Below are positions 18,117 through 26,691 of a stretch of 64,000 bases of DNA, one piece after another. The stretch is from Lysinibacillus sp. OF-1 (GTDB taxonomy: Bacteria > Bacillota > Bacilli > Bacillales_A > Planococcaceae). The stretch spans positions 4,278,001 to 4,342,000 of the forward strand of contig NZ_CP102798.1 of assembly GCF_028356935.1 (NCBI RefSeq), given 5' to 3'. Numbering within the stretch: the stretch's first letter is position 1; each line of letters starts with the position of its first letter. The notes under the pieces were generated by a model. The model was not told where the DNA came from. It was given only the letters and a program-made list of their open reading frames with translations, and did no database searches. Position numbers and translations under genes: made by a program.

Positions 18117-18664
18117 TAGATTAGTGGGAATTAATACTAGTAACATAATTAGGTAAGCCATATAAAAGCATTAATTCTTTTTTAGAGATAGAGACCGCCA
18201 AAAAATGGCGTTATTCATGCAAACCACGCCAGATTTTTGCTAATAATTACTAAAAAAATGGCGGTAGAGAACTAAGCACCGCCACTAAAGTGGCGTAAAC
18301 TTACCCTTGAAATGGCGTTCTAACAGATGTTACGCTTATAGTAACTCGAGGATTAGTAATTTTAGCTATAGCAAGATTTTTATCCTGCTCAATATACTAC
18401 TGCTATGTAAAACAAATGAAAGTACTGGTAAATGACTATCTGTACTGTCTTATACATATTTAATTTACAAATAAGGGGATCAGGACTTACGGTTTGAAAT
18501 AAATATTATTTTCTGTATGTTTATTTCTGTCCTAATTACCTAATATACCAATTAACGGAATTTGATATTACTACAATATCTGTATTATTAGAACAAAAGA
18601 TTTTATAGCAATAAATTAAACATTAGTGAACAATAAATTCTTTTGTACTGGGAGTGATTTAATA
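18117..18664. other. divergent spacer between comQ and the secreted-protein gene
   Basis: Gene-free stretch of about 550 bases. Its comQ-proximal half contains the TGGCG cluster (18194-18318). The rest, about 18320-18620, is AT-rich and shows no small ORF with a ribosome site, no terminator and no known RNA motif. Confidence 0.55.
18194..18318. repeat. TGGCG motif cluster B upstream of comQ
   Basis: Seven TGGCG/CGCCA half-sites lie in 125 bases. They form CGCCA-N5-TGGCG (18196-18210), an isolated ACGCCA (18226-18231), TGGCGGT-N12-ACCGCCA (18259-18284) and a perfect CGCCAC-TAAA-GTGGCG (18280-18295), plus TGGCGT at 18313. None has a T-tract, so they are not terminators. The cluster is 117-241 bases before comQ and 347-471 before the divergent secreted-protein gene. 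A regulator binding array is inferred. Confidence 0.55.
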
Positions 18665-19204
18665 TTGAAAAATGCATTAAATGAAACTATTTTCATACTT
18701 ACGGCTACTTTTTCATGTAATATCTCTGTCTCAGCTGAAGAAATTACAATTAAACAGCCTACAATTGATCAACATCGAATGGAGCAAGTCATTATTCAAT
18801 CCGAGTTAAAAGCTTATCAAGAAACTTTAGCAGCATATCAAGGTATTTCAACCGTATCAAATCTTATTAGTGATATTCCTGGATTTGAGGATACATTCCA
18901 ACAAAAAAGGGATCTTTATATGGAGCAGCATGGCATTATAAGAGTTTCGACCGAAAGTTTATCCAGTATGGCATCTGTCAATCCTTTTACCTTTGGATTA
19001 AACCTAGATTCACCTTCTGTCTATATGACACCACAATACACCATCATCAATGCTAGAGGGCTAGAAATGGAGACGACGACTCAAGATCATTTTGATGAGC
19101 AAGGAAATACAAGCATTTCAGGATTGTCCATCAATGAAAGCACGATATCCTTTAATATGGATTCAACATTTAGTGGGTGGCGAAAAACATCAATCAAACA
19201 TTAA
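18665..19204 (+). CDS. putative secreted protein, unrecognised
   Basis: Protein of 179 residues if started at TTG 18665, eight bases after GGGAGTGA; an in-frame codon at 18626 would add 13 residues and blur the signal peptide. The N-terminus MKNALNETIFILTATFSC then NISVSA-EE looks like a signal peptide cleaved after SVSA. The mature part is rich in S, T and Q with FQQKRDLYMEQHG in the middle and a C-terminal half of alternating polar/hydrophobic strands. No family was recognised. It is divergent from comQ across the TGGCG cluster and ends at a strong terminator. It may be a quorum-controlled exoprotein (inference). Confidence 0.7.
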   Translation: MKNALNETIFILTATFSCNISVSAEEITIKQPTIDQHRMEQVIIQSELKAYQETLAAYQGISTVSNLISDIPGFEDTFQQKRDLYMEQHGIIRVSTESLSSMASVNPFTFGLNLDSPSVYMTPQYTIINARGLEMETTTQDHFDEQGNTSISGLSINESTISFNMDSTFSGWRKTSIKH

Positions 19205-19213
19205 AATATAGTT

Positions 19214-19246
19214 AAGCAGGTCACCATCATCAACGTGACCTGCTTT
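19214..19246 (+). terminator. terminator of the secreted-protein gene
   Basis: AGCAGGTCAC pairs with GTGACCTGCT and is followed by TTT. Confidence 0.85.
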
Positions 19247-19256
19247 TATATGTATT

Positions 19257-19291
19257 AAAAAAGGTGCCTCAATCTCTTGAGACACCTTAAG
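19257..19291 (-). terminator. terminator of the siderophore/heme operon
   Basis: On the minus strand AAGGTGTCTCAAG pairs with TTGAGGCACCTT (one G-T pair) and a run of T follows. Confidence 0.85.
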
Positions 19292-19295
19292 GCTA

Positions 19296-19610
19296 TTAAC
19301 CTTTTACATAATAAACTTCTTGTCCACTTTCAATGATATGATCAGGCTTTGGCTTTCCTGCGCTTGCCTTGTGGCCGGCAATATGCTCAGGGCTCTTCTC
19401 CCAATTTTTCCATGCTTCTTCTGATTCCCAGCGAACCATCACTAGCACTTCCTCATCACCGCGGCGAACTTTCTTTACAAGAACCTGTTTATCAATATAA
19501 CCAGGTTGTTGTTCAAGTAATGATGGACTGTTTGGCTTAGCACCAAAGCGTTCCACAACCTTATCCGAATTACCTTCCGTCACAACGATACGTTTAATTT
19601 GTACAAACAT
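19296..19610 (-). CDS. IsdG-family heme-degrading monooxygenase
   Basis: Small ABM-fold protein of 104 residues that opens heme to release iron. It aligns along its whole length with Bacillus and Staphylococcus IsdG-type enzymes: VERF, LLEQQPGYI, VMVRWESEEAWKNWEKSPEHIAGHK. The tryptophan and histidine (W near 67, H near 79) are in the expected places. The N-terminal Asn of the N-W-H triad is not obvious (FVQIKRIVV), so activity should be treated with care. It starts one base after the binding-protein stop and is the last gene of the iron operon, suggesting translational coupling. A plain antibiotic-biosynthesis monooxygenase-like protein is the alternative. Confidence 0.82.
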   Translation of the reverse strand: MFVQIKRIVVTEGNSDKVVERFGAKPNSPSLLEQQPGYIDKQVLVKKVRRGDEEVLVMVRWESEEAWKNWEKSPEHIAGHKASAGKPKPDHIIESGQEVYYVKG

Positions 19611-19611
19611 A

Positions 19612-20637
19612 TTAGTTAAACGCCTTTAACACATCTTCAGCTTTTTGTGTTTCTGATTGTAAACCGCCACCTGAAAGGTACCAAACTTCCGGATCCAAGT
19701 AGAATACTTTACTGTTTTTCACAGCATTTGTTGCACTTACGATTTCGTTTTCAATTGCTGCTTTTGTACCTGACTCACCGTTTTCATTTACAACAGCGTC
19801 ACGGTCAATAACGAATAAAATATCTGGGTTTTTCTCACGTACGAACTCAAAGCTTGCATTATCACCATGAGACTCAATTTTAAATCCGCCAGCTTCAGCT
19901 ACAGCTTTTACACCATATACATCATGAATCACACCGAAACGTGAACCAGGACCAAATACAGATAATGAACCTTCACTACCTAAAACGATTAATGCTTTTT
20001 CTTCTGTTGCAGTTGCTTTTGCTTTTACTTCTTCTACTTTTGCTTCATAGGCAGCAATTGCATCTGCTGCTTCTTTTTCTTTACCAAAGATTTTACCTGC
20101 TAATTCTGTATTAGCTTTGAATGACTCTAAGAAGTTATTGTTATCTACACCAACGTATACAGTAGGTGCAATTTTAGATAATTCAGCATAAGCTGCTGAT
20201 GCACGACCAGAGATGAAAATAATATCAGGGTTGATTTCAGATAGTTTTTCATAATCAGGTTCGAATAATGTACCTGCATTTACATAAGTGCTATCTTTAT
20301 ATTTGCTTAAGTAAGCTGGTAATGAATCTTGTACTACAGCAGTAGGATTAACACCTAAAGCATCTAATGTATCTAGGAAACCATTATCAAAAACGACAAC
20401 TTTTTCTGGCATTTTATCAAGTTTTACTTCTTCAAATGTAGTAGTGCTATCACGACCTTCAACTGTGCTTCCAGGAATTGTTAGTGGGTATACTGATGAT
20501 TCTTCATTTTGTTCTTCAGCCGGTTTGTCAGTTGAAGTCCCTTTATCTTCTTCTTTTGCTTCGTCTTTTGAACCGCAAGCAGCTAATACTAATAGCATCA
20601 TTGCCATTAATACCGTAAGTAATTTCCATTTTTTCAT
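19612..20637 (-). CDS. yclQ: siderophore-binding lipoprotein (petrobactin type)
   Basis: Extracellular substrate-binding lipoprotein of an iron-siderophore ABC importer, 341 residues. The signal peptide ends in the lipobox LAAC (MKKWKLLTVLMAMMLLVLAAC), followed by an acidic linker. The Peripla_BP_2 domain carries FDNGFLDTLDALG, INPDIIFISGR, KIAPTVYVGVD and LDPEVWYLSGGGLQS, all close to B. subtilis YclQ, the petrobactin binder. The ATG at 20635-20637 lies after AAAGGAGAATTTTACA. Order fatD-fatC-ATPase-binding protein equals yclNOPQ. Ligand identity is inferred from similarity. Confidence 0.9.
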   Translation of the reverse strand: MKKWKLLTVLMAMMLLVLAACGSKDEAKEEDKGTSTDKPAEEQNEESSVYPLTIPGSTVEGRDSTTTFEEVKLDKMPEKVVVFDNGFLDTLDALGVNPTAVVQDSLPAYLSKYKDSTYVNAGTLFEPDYEKLSEINPDIIFISGRASAAYAELSKIAPTVYVGVDNNNFLESFKANTELAGKIFGKEKEAADAIAAYEAKVEEVKAKATATEEKALIVLGSEGSLSVFGPGSRFGVIHDVYGVKAVAEAGGFKIESHGDNASFEFVREKNPDILFVIDRDAVVNENGESGTKAAIENEIVSATNAVKNSKVFYLDPEVWYLSGGGLQSETQKAEDVLKAFN

Positions 20638-20703
20638 TGTAAAATTCTCCTTTAAATAATTTATTTGATAGTCAATTGATGGTTGATCCATCGATAACTA
20701 TTT

Positions 20704-21465
20704 TTACGAATTAAAATAAACACAAATTCGACAGCCATCCTGTTCTTGAACAGGGATATCCATATCATAGATTTCCTTCAATGCATCTGAGTTAATAATG
20801 TCATTTGTAGGACCGTTTTTAACTACACGGCCATCTTTCAATGCCACGATATTATCAGAATAAACAGAGGCAAAATTAATATCATGTAATACGATGACCA
20901 CTGTTTTCCCTAACTCATCAACAAGTTTACGTAAAATCTTCATAATCTGGACAGAATGCTTCATATCTAAATTATTCAATGGCTCGTCCAGTAAGATATA
21001 CTCTGTATCCTGCGCAATAACCATTGCAATAAAAGCACGCTGACGTTGACCGCCTGATAGTTCATCTAAATAACTTTGTTGCATATCTTCTAAATTCATG
21101 TAGCGAATAGCTTCGTCCACTTTTTCTTCATCTTCAGGCTTTAGGTTTCCTTTTGAATAAGGGAAACGACCAAAGGATACAAGCTCACGAATGGTTAGAC
21201 GGACATTCATAAAGTTTGATTGCTTTAATATCGAGACACGCTTGGCAAAATCATCTGATTTCCAACGACGTACATCTGCTTTATCGAGTAGTACTTCGCC
21301 AGTATCTGCATTCAGTAAACGGCTTACCATTGAAAGTAGCGTGGACTTCCCTGCACCATTCGGTCCAATAAAAGATGTGATTTTTCCTGAAACAATGTCA
21401 ACACTTACATCTTGAACGACAGGCTTTTTCCCAAAAAACTTCGTAATTTCTTTGACTTGAATCAT
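20704..21465 (-). CDS. yclP: siderophore ABC transporter ATPase
   Basis: Nucleotide-binding subunit of the FecCD-type iron importer, 253 residues. Walker A GPNGAGKST is at 34-42, the Q-loop SILKQSN near 78, the signature LSGGQRQR near 138, Walker B YILLDEP near 160 and the switch histidine in IVLHDIN near 193. Its start overlaps the permease stop (ATGA), so all subunits are co-translated. It is closest to YclP/FatE. Confidence 0.93.
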   Translation of the reverse strand: MIQVKEITKFFGKKPVVQDVSVDIVSGKITSFIGPNGAGKSTLLSMVSRLLNADTGEVLLDKADVRRWKSDDFAKRVSILKQSNFMNVRLTIRELVSFGRFPYSKGNLKPEDEEKVDEAIRYMNLEDMQQSYLDELSGGQRQRAFIAMVIAQDTEYILLDEPLNNLDMKHSVQIMKILRKLVDELGKTVVIVLHDINFASVYSDNIVALKDGRVVKNGPTNDIINSDALKEIYDMDIPVQEQDGCRICVYFNS

Positions 21466-22415
21466 CCTGCTGACCTACTTTCTCTTAATAATAAGTAGAT
21501 GAAGTAAACCCCACCCACAAAATTAATAATGACACTAAGTGTAGTACTGAAACCAAATACACGTTCAACCATCCACTGTCCACCGATTAAAGCAATAATA
21601 CTCATGACACAGGAGCCAGTAATCAAAATAGAATGCTTGTATGTTTTGAAATACTGATACGATAAATTTGCAACAATTAAACCAAAGAATGTGATCGGCC
21701 CAACGAGCGCCGTCGAAACGGCAATCAAGATCGAAGCTAAAATCAACATACGTTGTACCAACTTATCGTAAGGTACACCTAAATTAATCGCTGTATCTCG
21801 TCCCAAGGACATCACGTCTAATTGATTCATGTGGCGAGCACCATATGCAAACGTTATTAAAATGATAACACCTGCTAGCCAAACTAAATCTGAATTGACA
21901 TTATTAAAGCTTGCAAACATTTTACTTTGTAAACCTAAAAACTCATTAGGATCGATTAATACTTGGAAGAACGTCGTAATACTTCCTAAAAACGTACCAA
22001 CAATCATTCCGACAAGCAGTAAAAAATAAATCGGTCGCTTTCCTTCTTTAAATAATACTCGGTAAAAAATTAAAGCGAATATAATCATCACTACAATAGC
22101 AAGCGTGAAATTATAGTAAATATTAATGACTAATATAGATGTAGAGCCAAAGAAAAAGTAGATGAATGTTTGAATCAACATATATAAAGCATCTAATCCC
22201 ATGACACTTGGCGTTAAAATACGATTATGGGTAATTGTCTGGAAAACTACTGTTGAATAGGCAATAGCTATACCTGTTAACGACATCGCTACTACCTTTA
22301 TGACACGACGTGGAAAAGCATAATGATAGTTACCATTTAGTGCCCAAAATAAATACAATAAAATAGCTATTATGGCAAGACCTAGTAAAATGAACATTTT
22401 TGTACGATTACGCAT
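21462..22415 (-). CDS. yclO: siderophore ABC permease, second subunit
   Basis: FecCD-family permease of 317 residues with about nine to ten membrane helices. Typical features are LTGIAIAYSTVVFQTITHNRILTPSVMGLD and GLIVANLSYQYF, the cytoplasmic coupling region. The start is taken at ATG 22413-22415 behind GGGGGAGAGC; an upstream in-frame extension overlaps the other permease. It overlaps the upstream permease gene by eight bases, indicating coupled translation. Matches YclO/FatC. Confidence 0.92.
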   Translation of the reverse strand: MRNRTKMFILLGLAIIAILLYLFWALNGNYHYAFPRRVIKVVAMSLTGIAIAYSTVVFQTITHNRILTPSVMGLDALYMLIQTFIYFFFGSTSILVINIYYNFTLAIVVMIIFALIFYRVLFKEGKRPIYFLLLVGMIVGTFLGSITTFFQVLIDPNEFLGLQSKMFASFNNVNSDLVWLAGVIILITFAYGARHMNQLDVMSLGRDTAINLGVPYDKLVQRMLILASILIAVSTALVGPITFFGLIVANLSYQYFKTYKHSILITGSCVMSIIALIGGQWMVERVFGFSTTLSVIINFVGGVYFIYLLLRESRSAG

Positions 22416-23358
22416 ATGCTCTCCCCCTAAACAACATGAATAGGAAGATGGCACTTCCAATTACACCAACAGTCATACTAATTGGTATTTCATAAGGGAA
22501 AATCAGTACACGTCCCAAAATATCGCAGAATAATAAAAATGACATACCAAGTAATGCTGTATGTGGCAAGGTTTTTGCCAAATTATCACCTTTAAACAGT
22601 GAAATTATGTTTGGAATAATCAAACCAAGGAAAGGAATGACACCGACTGTTAACACCACTGTTGTGGAAATAAGGGCTACCAACACTAAGCCTAAATTCA
22701 CCACAAATTTATAGGATAGACCAAGGTTTTTTGCAAAATCCTCACCCATCCCAGCTACAGTAAAACGATTTGCGTAAATGTAAGCTAAAATAAGTACTGG
22801 CACACTTATGTATAACAGTTCATAACGGCCTTTCATGATTAATGAGAAATCTCCTTGTAACCATGCAGAAATGTTCTGGATAATATTCGCCTTGTACGCA
22901 AAGAATGTTGTAACGGAGGACAAAATATTTCCATACATTAAGCCAATAAGCGGTATAAAAATCGCATCTTTAAACTTAATTCGGTTTAATATTTGCATAA
23001 ATAGTAATGTGCCGGCTAAAGCAAATATGAAAGCGAAGGAAATTTTTTGAAAATACGTGACATTCGTAAAGAACATCATGGAAATCAATACACCCAACCG
23101 CGTGGCATCTAATGTACCAGCTGTTGTTGGCGATACGAACTTATTCCTACTTAAGCTTTGCATAATTAAACCAGCAATACTCATACCTGCACCTGCTAGC
23201 AAAATAGCAACAAGTCTAGGTACACGACTAATTAAAAATAGTCTAGCTTCTTCTGATTGAAAGTCTAATAGGTCGCTAGGCTTAATATCTATTACTCCGA
23301 TAAATAGCGACACAATAGACAGCACAATCGTTGCTGTTAAAAGATATCTTATTTTCAT
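22408..23358 (-). CDS. yclN: siderophore ABC permease, first subunit
   Basis: FecCD-family permease of 316 residues, first gene of the iron operon. It contains the family stretch RLVAILLAGAGMSIAGLIMQSLSRNKFVSPTTAG in its first third and VIPFLGLIIPNIISLFKGDNL near residue 240. It pairs with the second permease as a heterodimer, as YclN/YclO do. Two Fur-like boxes lie upstream at 23405 and 23472, so expression under iron starvation is expected. Confidence 0.92.
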   Translation of the reverse strand: MKIRYLLTATIVLSIVSLFIGVIDIKPSDLLDFQSEEARLFLISRVPRLVAILLAGAGMSIAGLIMQSLSRNKFVSPTTAGTLDATRLGVLISMMFFTNVTYFQKISFAFIFALAGTLLFMQILNRIKFKDAIFIPLIGLMYGNILSSVTTFFAYKANIIQNISAWLQGDFSLIMKGRYELLYISVPVLILAYIYANRFTVAGMGEDFAKNLGLSYKFVVNLGLVLVALISTTVVLTVGVIPFLGLIIPNIISLFKGDNLAKTLPHTALLGMSFLLFCDILGRVLIFPYEIPISMTVGVIGSAIFLFMLFRGRAYA

Positions 23359-23404
23359 AGTAATCCCCGGTAGATTTCATTTTTGTGTGTAATTCACTTT
23401 CTAG

Positions 23405-23419
23405 TGAAAATGATTATCA
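23405..23419 (-). promoter_or_regulatory. Fur box before the siderophore operon
   Basis: TGAAAATGATTATCA matches the Bacillus 7-1-7 Fur consensus TGATAAT-n-ATTATCA at 13 of 14 positions. It lies 47 bases before the yclN start. Confidence 0.85.
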
Positions 23420-23471
23420 TTACTCACGTTTCCCATTATAAGCATGATTTTATTGTCAGTCAACCAACAAT

Positions 23472-23486
23472 TGAGAATTATTCTCG
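23472..23486 (-). promoter_or_regulatory. second Fur-like box
   Basis: TGAGAATTATTCTCG is a near-perfect 7-1-7 palindrome with 11 of 14 matches to the Fur consensus, 53 bases upstream of the first box. Confidence 0.65.
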
Positions 23487-23596
23487 TTTTATTGAGTATT
23501 AACTAAAAAACGTGTCTAATAAACAAAATATCAGTAAGTTCGCTAAACTCTACAACTGAAATAATTCACTATTTCTACAAATTTTTTATCCAAACA

Positions 23597-23640
23597 AAAA
23601 GGTAATTGAGAACAAAAGCTATCTCTCAATTACCATTTTT
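23597..23640 (-). terminator. terminator of the D-amino-acid operon
   Basis: GGTAATTGAGA pairs with TCTCAATTACC; on the minus strand TTTTTG follows the stem. Confidence 0.85.
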
Positions 23641-23643
23641 ATA

Positions 23644-24696
23644 TTAAATAATCTTCCTCGTACCCCTTAACCACGCAGAAACAATAAATATAATTAACAC
23701 CAAACCTACATAGCCCATTACTGCATACAGCTTTGCCACTAGTGTCGTGAATCCTACAAGACTCGCTAGAAATCCGAGACCACCTATAAAAATAACTGCT
23801 ACTCTATAGCTAGCTTTACTAGGCTCGAAAAACCTTACCATGAAAGAATAGAGCATTCCTACGGCCGTATTATAAATCATCCCCAAAAGGGAAATTGCCA
23901 TTAAAAGGCCCACTATAGGATGAATTTCATTTGCTAAGGCTAGCATTGGAATATCTAATCCAACAATGATATTCATTTTTGCTAGAAGGGAAAAATTAAC
24001 AAGTAAAATTAAAGCACCTAACAAAATGCCACCAATTATGCCACCCATGCCAGCAACTTTGGCATTGCGTATAGAACCACACATAACCGTTAGTAAAGAA
24101 AAGCTAACCCCTACATTGAATGACATATACAGTAAGGCCGTCACCCACCAACTGTTTGCACTTACTTGAACCTGTTGGGCAATAACTGCCTGCTCTACAA
24201 AGGTAAGGTCCATCGTTGCTATAGCATAGATTGCGATAATAGAGACAATTGTTAGTAGATAGGGTGTGGCAAGGGCAATGATATTAATAATGCTTTTGAC
24301 ATCCATCATGACCGTAGCTACTGTAAGTAAGATCATACAAATACTCCCTAGCCAAATAGGTAGTCCAAACATTTGCTGAAATGTTGCACCCGCACCAGCA
24401 AACATAATTACGGCTACACCAAATAAAAAGAGAGATAATACAAAATCCAACACAAAGCCAATCGTATTCCCTGAAATTTGATAAATCAAATCCTTATGTG
24501 AGGCTGTGCGGAGTCTTGAGCTCACTTGAGCAATACACATGCCAACAATAGAGAAGCCAACCATGGCTAACAGCGCACCATATACGCCTTGAAAGCCATA
24601 GCTTGTAAAATAGAGGACAATTTCCTGTCCTGATGCAAATCCAGCTCCAACGATGATTCCTACATAGGCCCCACCGACTTGCAAGCTTTTTTTCAA
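23644..24696 (-). CDS. YkvI-type membrane transporter
   Basis: Integral membrane protein of 350 residues with about ten helices, related to B. subtilis YkvI and the APC/LeuT-fold transporters. The start GGAYVGIIVGAGFASGQEIVLYF (residues 7-29) is the glycine-rich helix-1 break of that fold and is the family hallmark. The substrate is unknown. It is the last gene after hydrolase, acetyl/succinyl-transferase and racemase genes, 42 bases downstream of the racemase, so uptake or export of an amino acid used by that pathway is a reasonable guess. Confidence 0.8.
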   Translation of the reverse strand: MKKSLQVGGAYVGIIVGAGFASGQEIVLYFTSYGFQGVYGALLAMVGFSIVGMCIAQVSSRLRTASHKDLIYQISGNTIGFVLDFVLSLFLFGVAVIMFAGAGATFQQMFGLPIWLGSICMILLTVATVMMDVKSIINIIALATPYLLTIVSIIAIYAIATMDLTFVEQAVIAQQVQVSANSWWVTALLYMSFNVGVSFSLLTVMCGSIRNAKVAGMGGIIGGILLGALILLVNFSLLAKMNIIVGLDIPMLALANEIHPIVGLLMAISLLGMIYNTAVGMLYSFMVRFFEPSKASYRVAVIFIGGLGFLASLVGFTTLVAKLYAVMGYVGLVLIIFIVSAWLRGTRKII

Positions 24697-24738
24697 TCAG
24701 TTCTCTCCTCGTTTTTCCTTTATTGACTTACTAATGCT

Positions 24739-25845
24739 TTATTGATAGACCTCTGTACTAATCGTTAACTTATCAATAATAGTCATATTAGGCGCATACC
24801 CAATACCAACTGACTGCGACACCTCAATATAACCATCTTTCACTACTACTTCAGGATCAATTATATCTTCATACCAATAATGACTAGAACCTGCAGTATC
24901 ACCAGGTAAAATAAAATGACTAAGCGATGTTAAGGCAATATTATGTGCTCGTCCGATCCCTGCTTCTAACATACCACCACACCAAACTGGAATTCGTTTC
25001 GCTTTACATAAATCATGGATTCGTTTCGCTTCTGTTAAACCACCTACTCGTCCAATCTTGATGTTAATGACACCACAGCTCCCAAGCTCAATCGCTCGTC
25101 TGGCATCCTCAAAAGATGTGATACTTTCATCTAAACAAATAGGCGTTTTTAACTTTTTCTGTAATGTTGCATGATCGACAATATCATCCGTAGCTAATGG
25201 TTGTTCAATCATTAATAAACGAAAGTCATCCAGCTGCTGAAGTATATTTATATCCTCTAATGTATAAGCAGAGTTTGCATCCACCATCAAAGGTAAGTCT
25301 GGTAGTTCCGCACGGATTGCTCGTACTACCTCAACATCATAGCCAGGCTTTATTTTTATTTTCACCCTTTTGTAACCCTTTTCAATATGACTTTTTATTA
25401 CCTCTATTAATTGCGCAGTGGAAGGCTGGATACCTACACTGACACCGACTTCAATACGCTGCTTTTGGCCACCTAATGCCTGTGCAAGTGATTGCTTCGT
25501 TAGTTGAGCATAGATGTCCCAGACAGCACCCTCTATCGAAGCCTTCGCCATACAATTTCGACGAATAGGGGCAAATAAGGAATTGACCTCATCTGGATGC
25601 CCAATCTCTTTATGTAACAAGATGGGTATCAAAAAATCCTGTAGCATATGCCATGTGGTCTTTAATGTCTCTTCTGTATACCAAGGTGCTACAAAAGCAA
25701 CGGTTTCTCCCCATCCTGTAATTCCTGACTCATCTCTTGCTTCTACTAATAACAGCTCTTTTTCATCGACTGTGCCAAAGCTCGTTGTAAATGGTGTTTT
25801 CATGGGCATTTTTAAGTGCCTTAACGTTATCTTTTCTACTCTCAC
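24739..25845 (-). CDS. N-succinyl/N-acylamino acid racemase (MenC-like enolase)
   Basis: Muconate-lactonizing subgroup enolase of 368 residues. Acid/base lysines are in VKIKIKPG (K162/K164) and [10 protein letters not shown] (K263). Metal ligands are D189 (MVDANSAY), E214 (MIEQPLA) and D239 (CLDESI). In Geobacillus kaustophilus the equivalent gene sits with an N-succinyltransferase and a desuccinylase and racemises N-succinyl amino acids, exactly the gene set found here. The start is GTG at 25843-25845, seven bases behind AAGGAG; GTG 25854 is inside the ribosome site. The o-succinylbenzoate synthase reading (menC) is less likely, as no men gene is near. Confidence 0.88.
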   Translation of the reverse strand: MRVEKITLRHLKMPMKTPFTTSFGTVDEKELLLVEARDESGITGWGETVAFVAPWYTEETLKTTWHMLQDFLIPILLHKEIGHPDEVNSLFAPIRRNCMAKASIEGAVWDIYAQLTKQSLAQALGGQKQRIEVGVSVGIQPSTAQLIEVIKSHIEKGYKRVKIKIKPGYDVEVVRAIRAELPDLPLMVDANSAYTLEDINILQQLDDFRLLMIEQPLATDDIVDHATLQKKLKTPICLDESITSFEDARRAIELGSCGVINIKIGRVGGLTEAKRIHDLCKAKRIPVWCGGMLEAGIGRAHNIALTSLSHFILPGDTAGSSHYWYEDIIDPEVVVKDGYIEVSQSVGIGYAPNMTIIDKLTISTEVYQ

Positions 25846-25866
25846 GATATTCACTCCTTATCCTTA

Positions 25867-26691
25867 TTATAAGGCTAATAAGGAGCGTCTGACTAACAGA
25901 TAGCTATGAACATATTCTGGGTGCTTCTTCATACGTACAATGGCATAATCTTGATTAAATAATGTAGTTAAGATTGTGCGTATTTTATAACGCCAATCCT
26001 CTGCAAGTTTTGGACTCTCTACTTTCATTTTCTGTAAAGATTGTGGAATTGGTAAGAGATAGGCATCCTTGTAAAAGGACTGCTCCATCTGAAATGCATT
26101 TTCCACATCAAGCGCAGGTAAGCCATCGACGGTTAATGTCCACGGTACAATCTCCCCCGCTATTTCTTCTAATTCATCAAGGCTATCTGTCATTTGGTCA
26201 CGCTCGATCCACCATTCAACGACTAACCTATCTGAAGGTAGTCCTTCATTAAAATCATCCTGGAGCGGGCCATAGTAATCATTTTCATATTGATAGCTAG
26301 TGGCATTTAGTTTTAGAAACGCTAGATTAGCTAAACGTACTTCTAACGGTTCAATTAACCAACGGACAAGCTGAAAACCATGTTCTTTTGCATATTCTTG
26401 TTGCGCGTGCTTCAATAATTCAGCTACACCTTGTTCACGATATGCTTTTTCTACACCAATCATGTGCGAATGTAAGTACATTTCGCCATCTTGATAACCC
26501 ACGAAGCAATAGTTAAAGCCAATTAGCTTTTCTCCTAAATATGCCCCTACTATTAACCCACCATTTTGTACAGCTGCTAGTAATTGATGGGAGGGAATTG
26601 CTTGGCTACCCCATATTTCTGCATTCAATTTTTGGACCTCTGCAATTTCTACCGGTGTCATTACTTTCTGTATACGCACTTGCTCTAACAT
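25867..26691 (-). CDS. GNAT acyltransferase, probably D-amino acid N-succinyltransferase
   Basis: GNAT-fold protein of 274 residues. The acyl-CoA region is near 85-100 (SHMIGVEKAYREQGVAELL). The C-terminal half contains GPLQDDFNEGLPSDRLVVEWW, conserved in the GNAT protein paired with NSAR. The start codon shares one base with the hydrolase stop (TAATG), so translation is coupled. In the described G. kaustophilus pathway the corresponding enzyme transfers succinyl from succinyl-CoA to D-amino acids. The donor cannot be told from sequence. Confidence 0.78.
   Translation of the reverse strand: MLEQVRIQKVMTPVEIAEVQKLNAEIWGSQAIPSHQLLAAVQNGGLIVGAYLGEKLIGFNYCFVGYQDGEMYLHSHMIGVEKAYREQGVAELLKHAQQEYAKEHGFQLVRWLIEPLEVRLANLAFLKLNATSYQYENDYYGPLQDDFNEGLPSDRLVVEWWIERDQMTDSLDELEEIAGEIVPWTLTVDGLPALDVENAFQMEQSFYKDAYLLPIPQSLQKMKVESPKLAEDWRYKIRTILTTLFNQDYAIVRMKKHPEYVHSYLLVRRSLLAL

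Noticed and set aside
24739..25845. menC (o-succinylbenzoate synthase of menaquinone synthesis)
   Set aside because: No other men gene is present, while a GNAT transferase and an M20 hydrolase are translationally linked, matching the N-succinylamino acid racemase operon.
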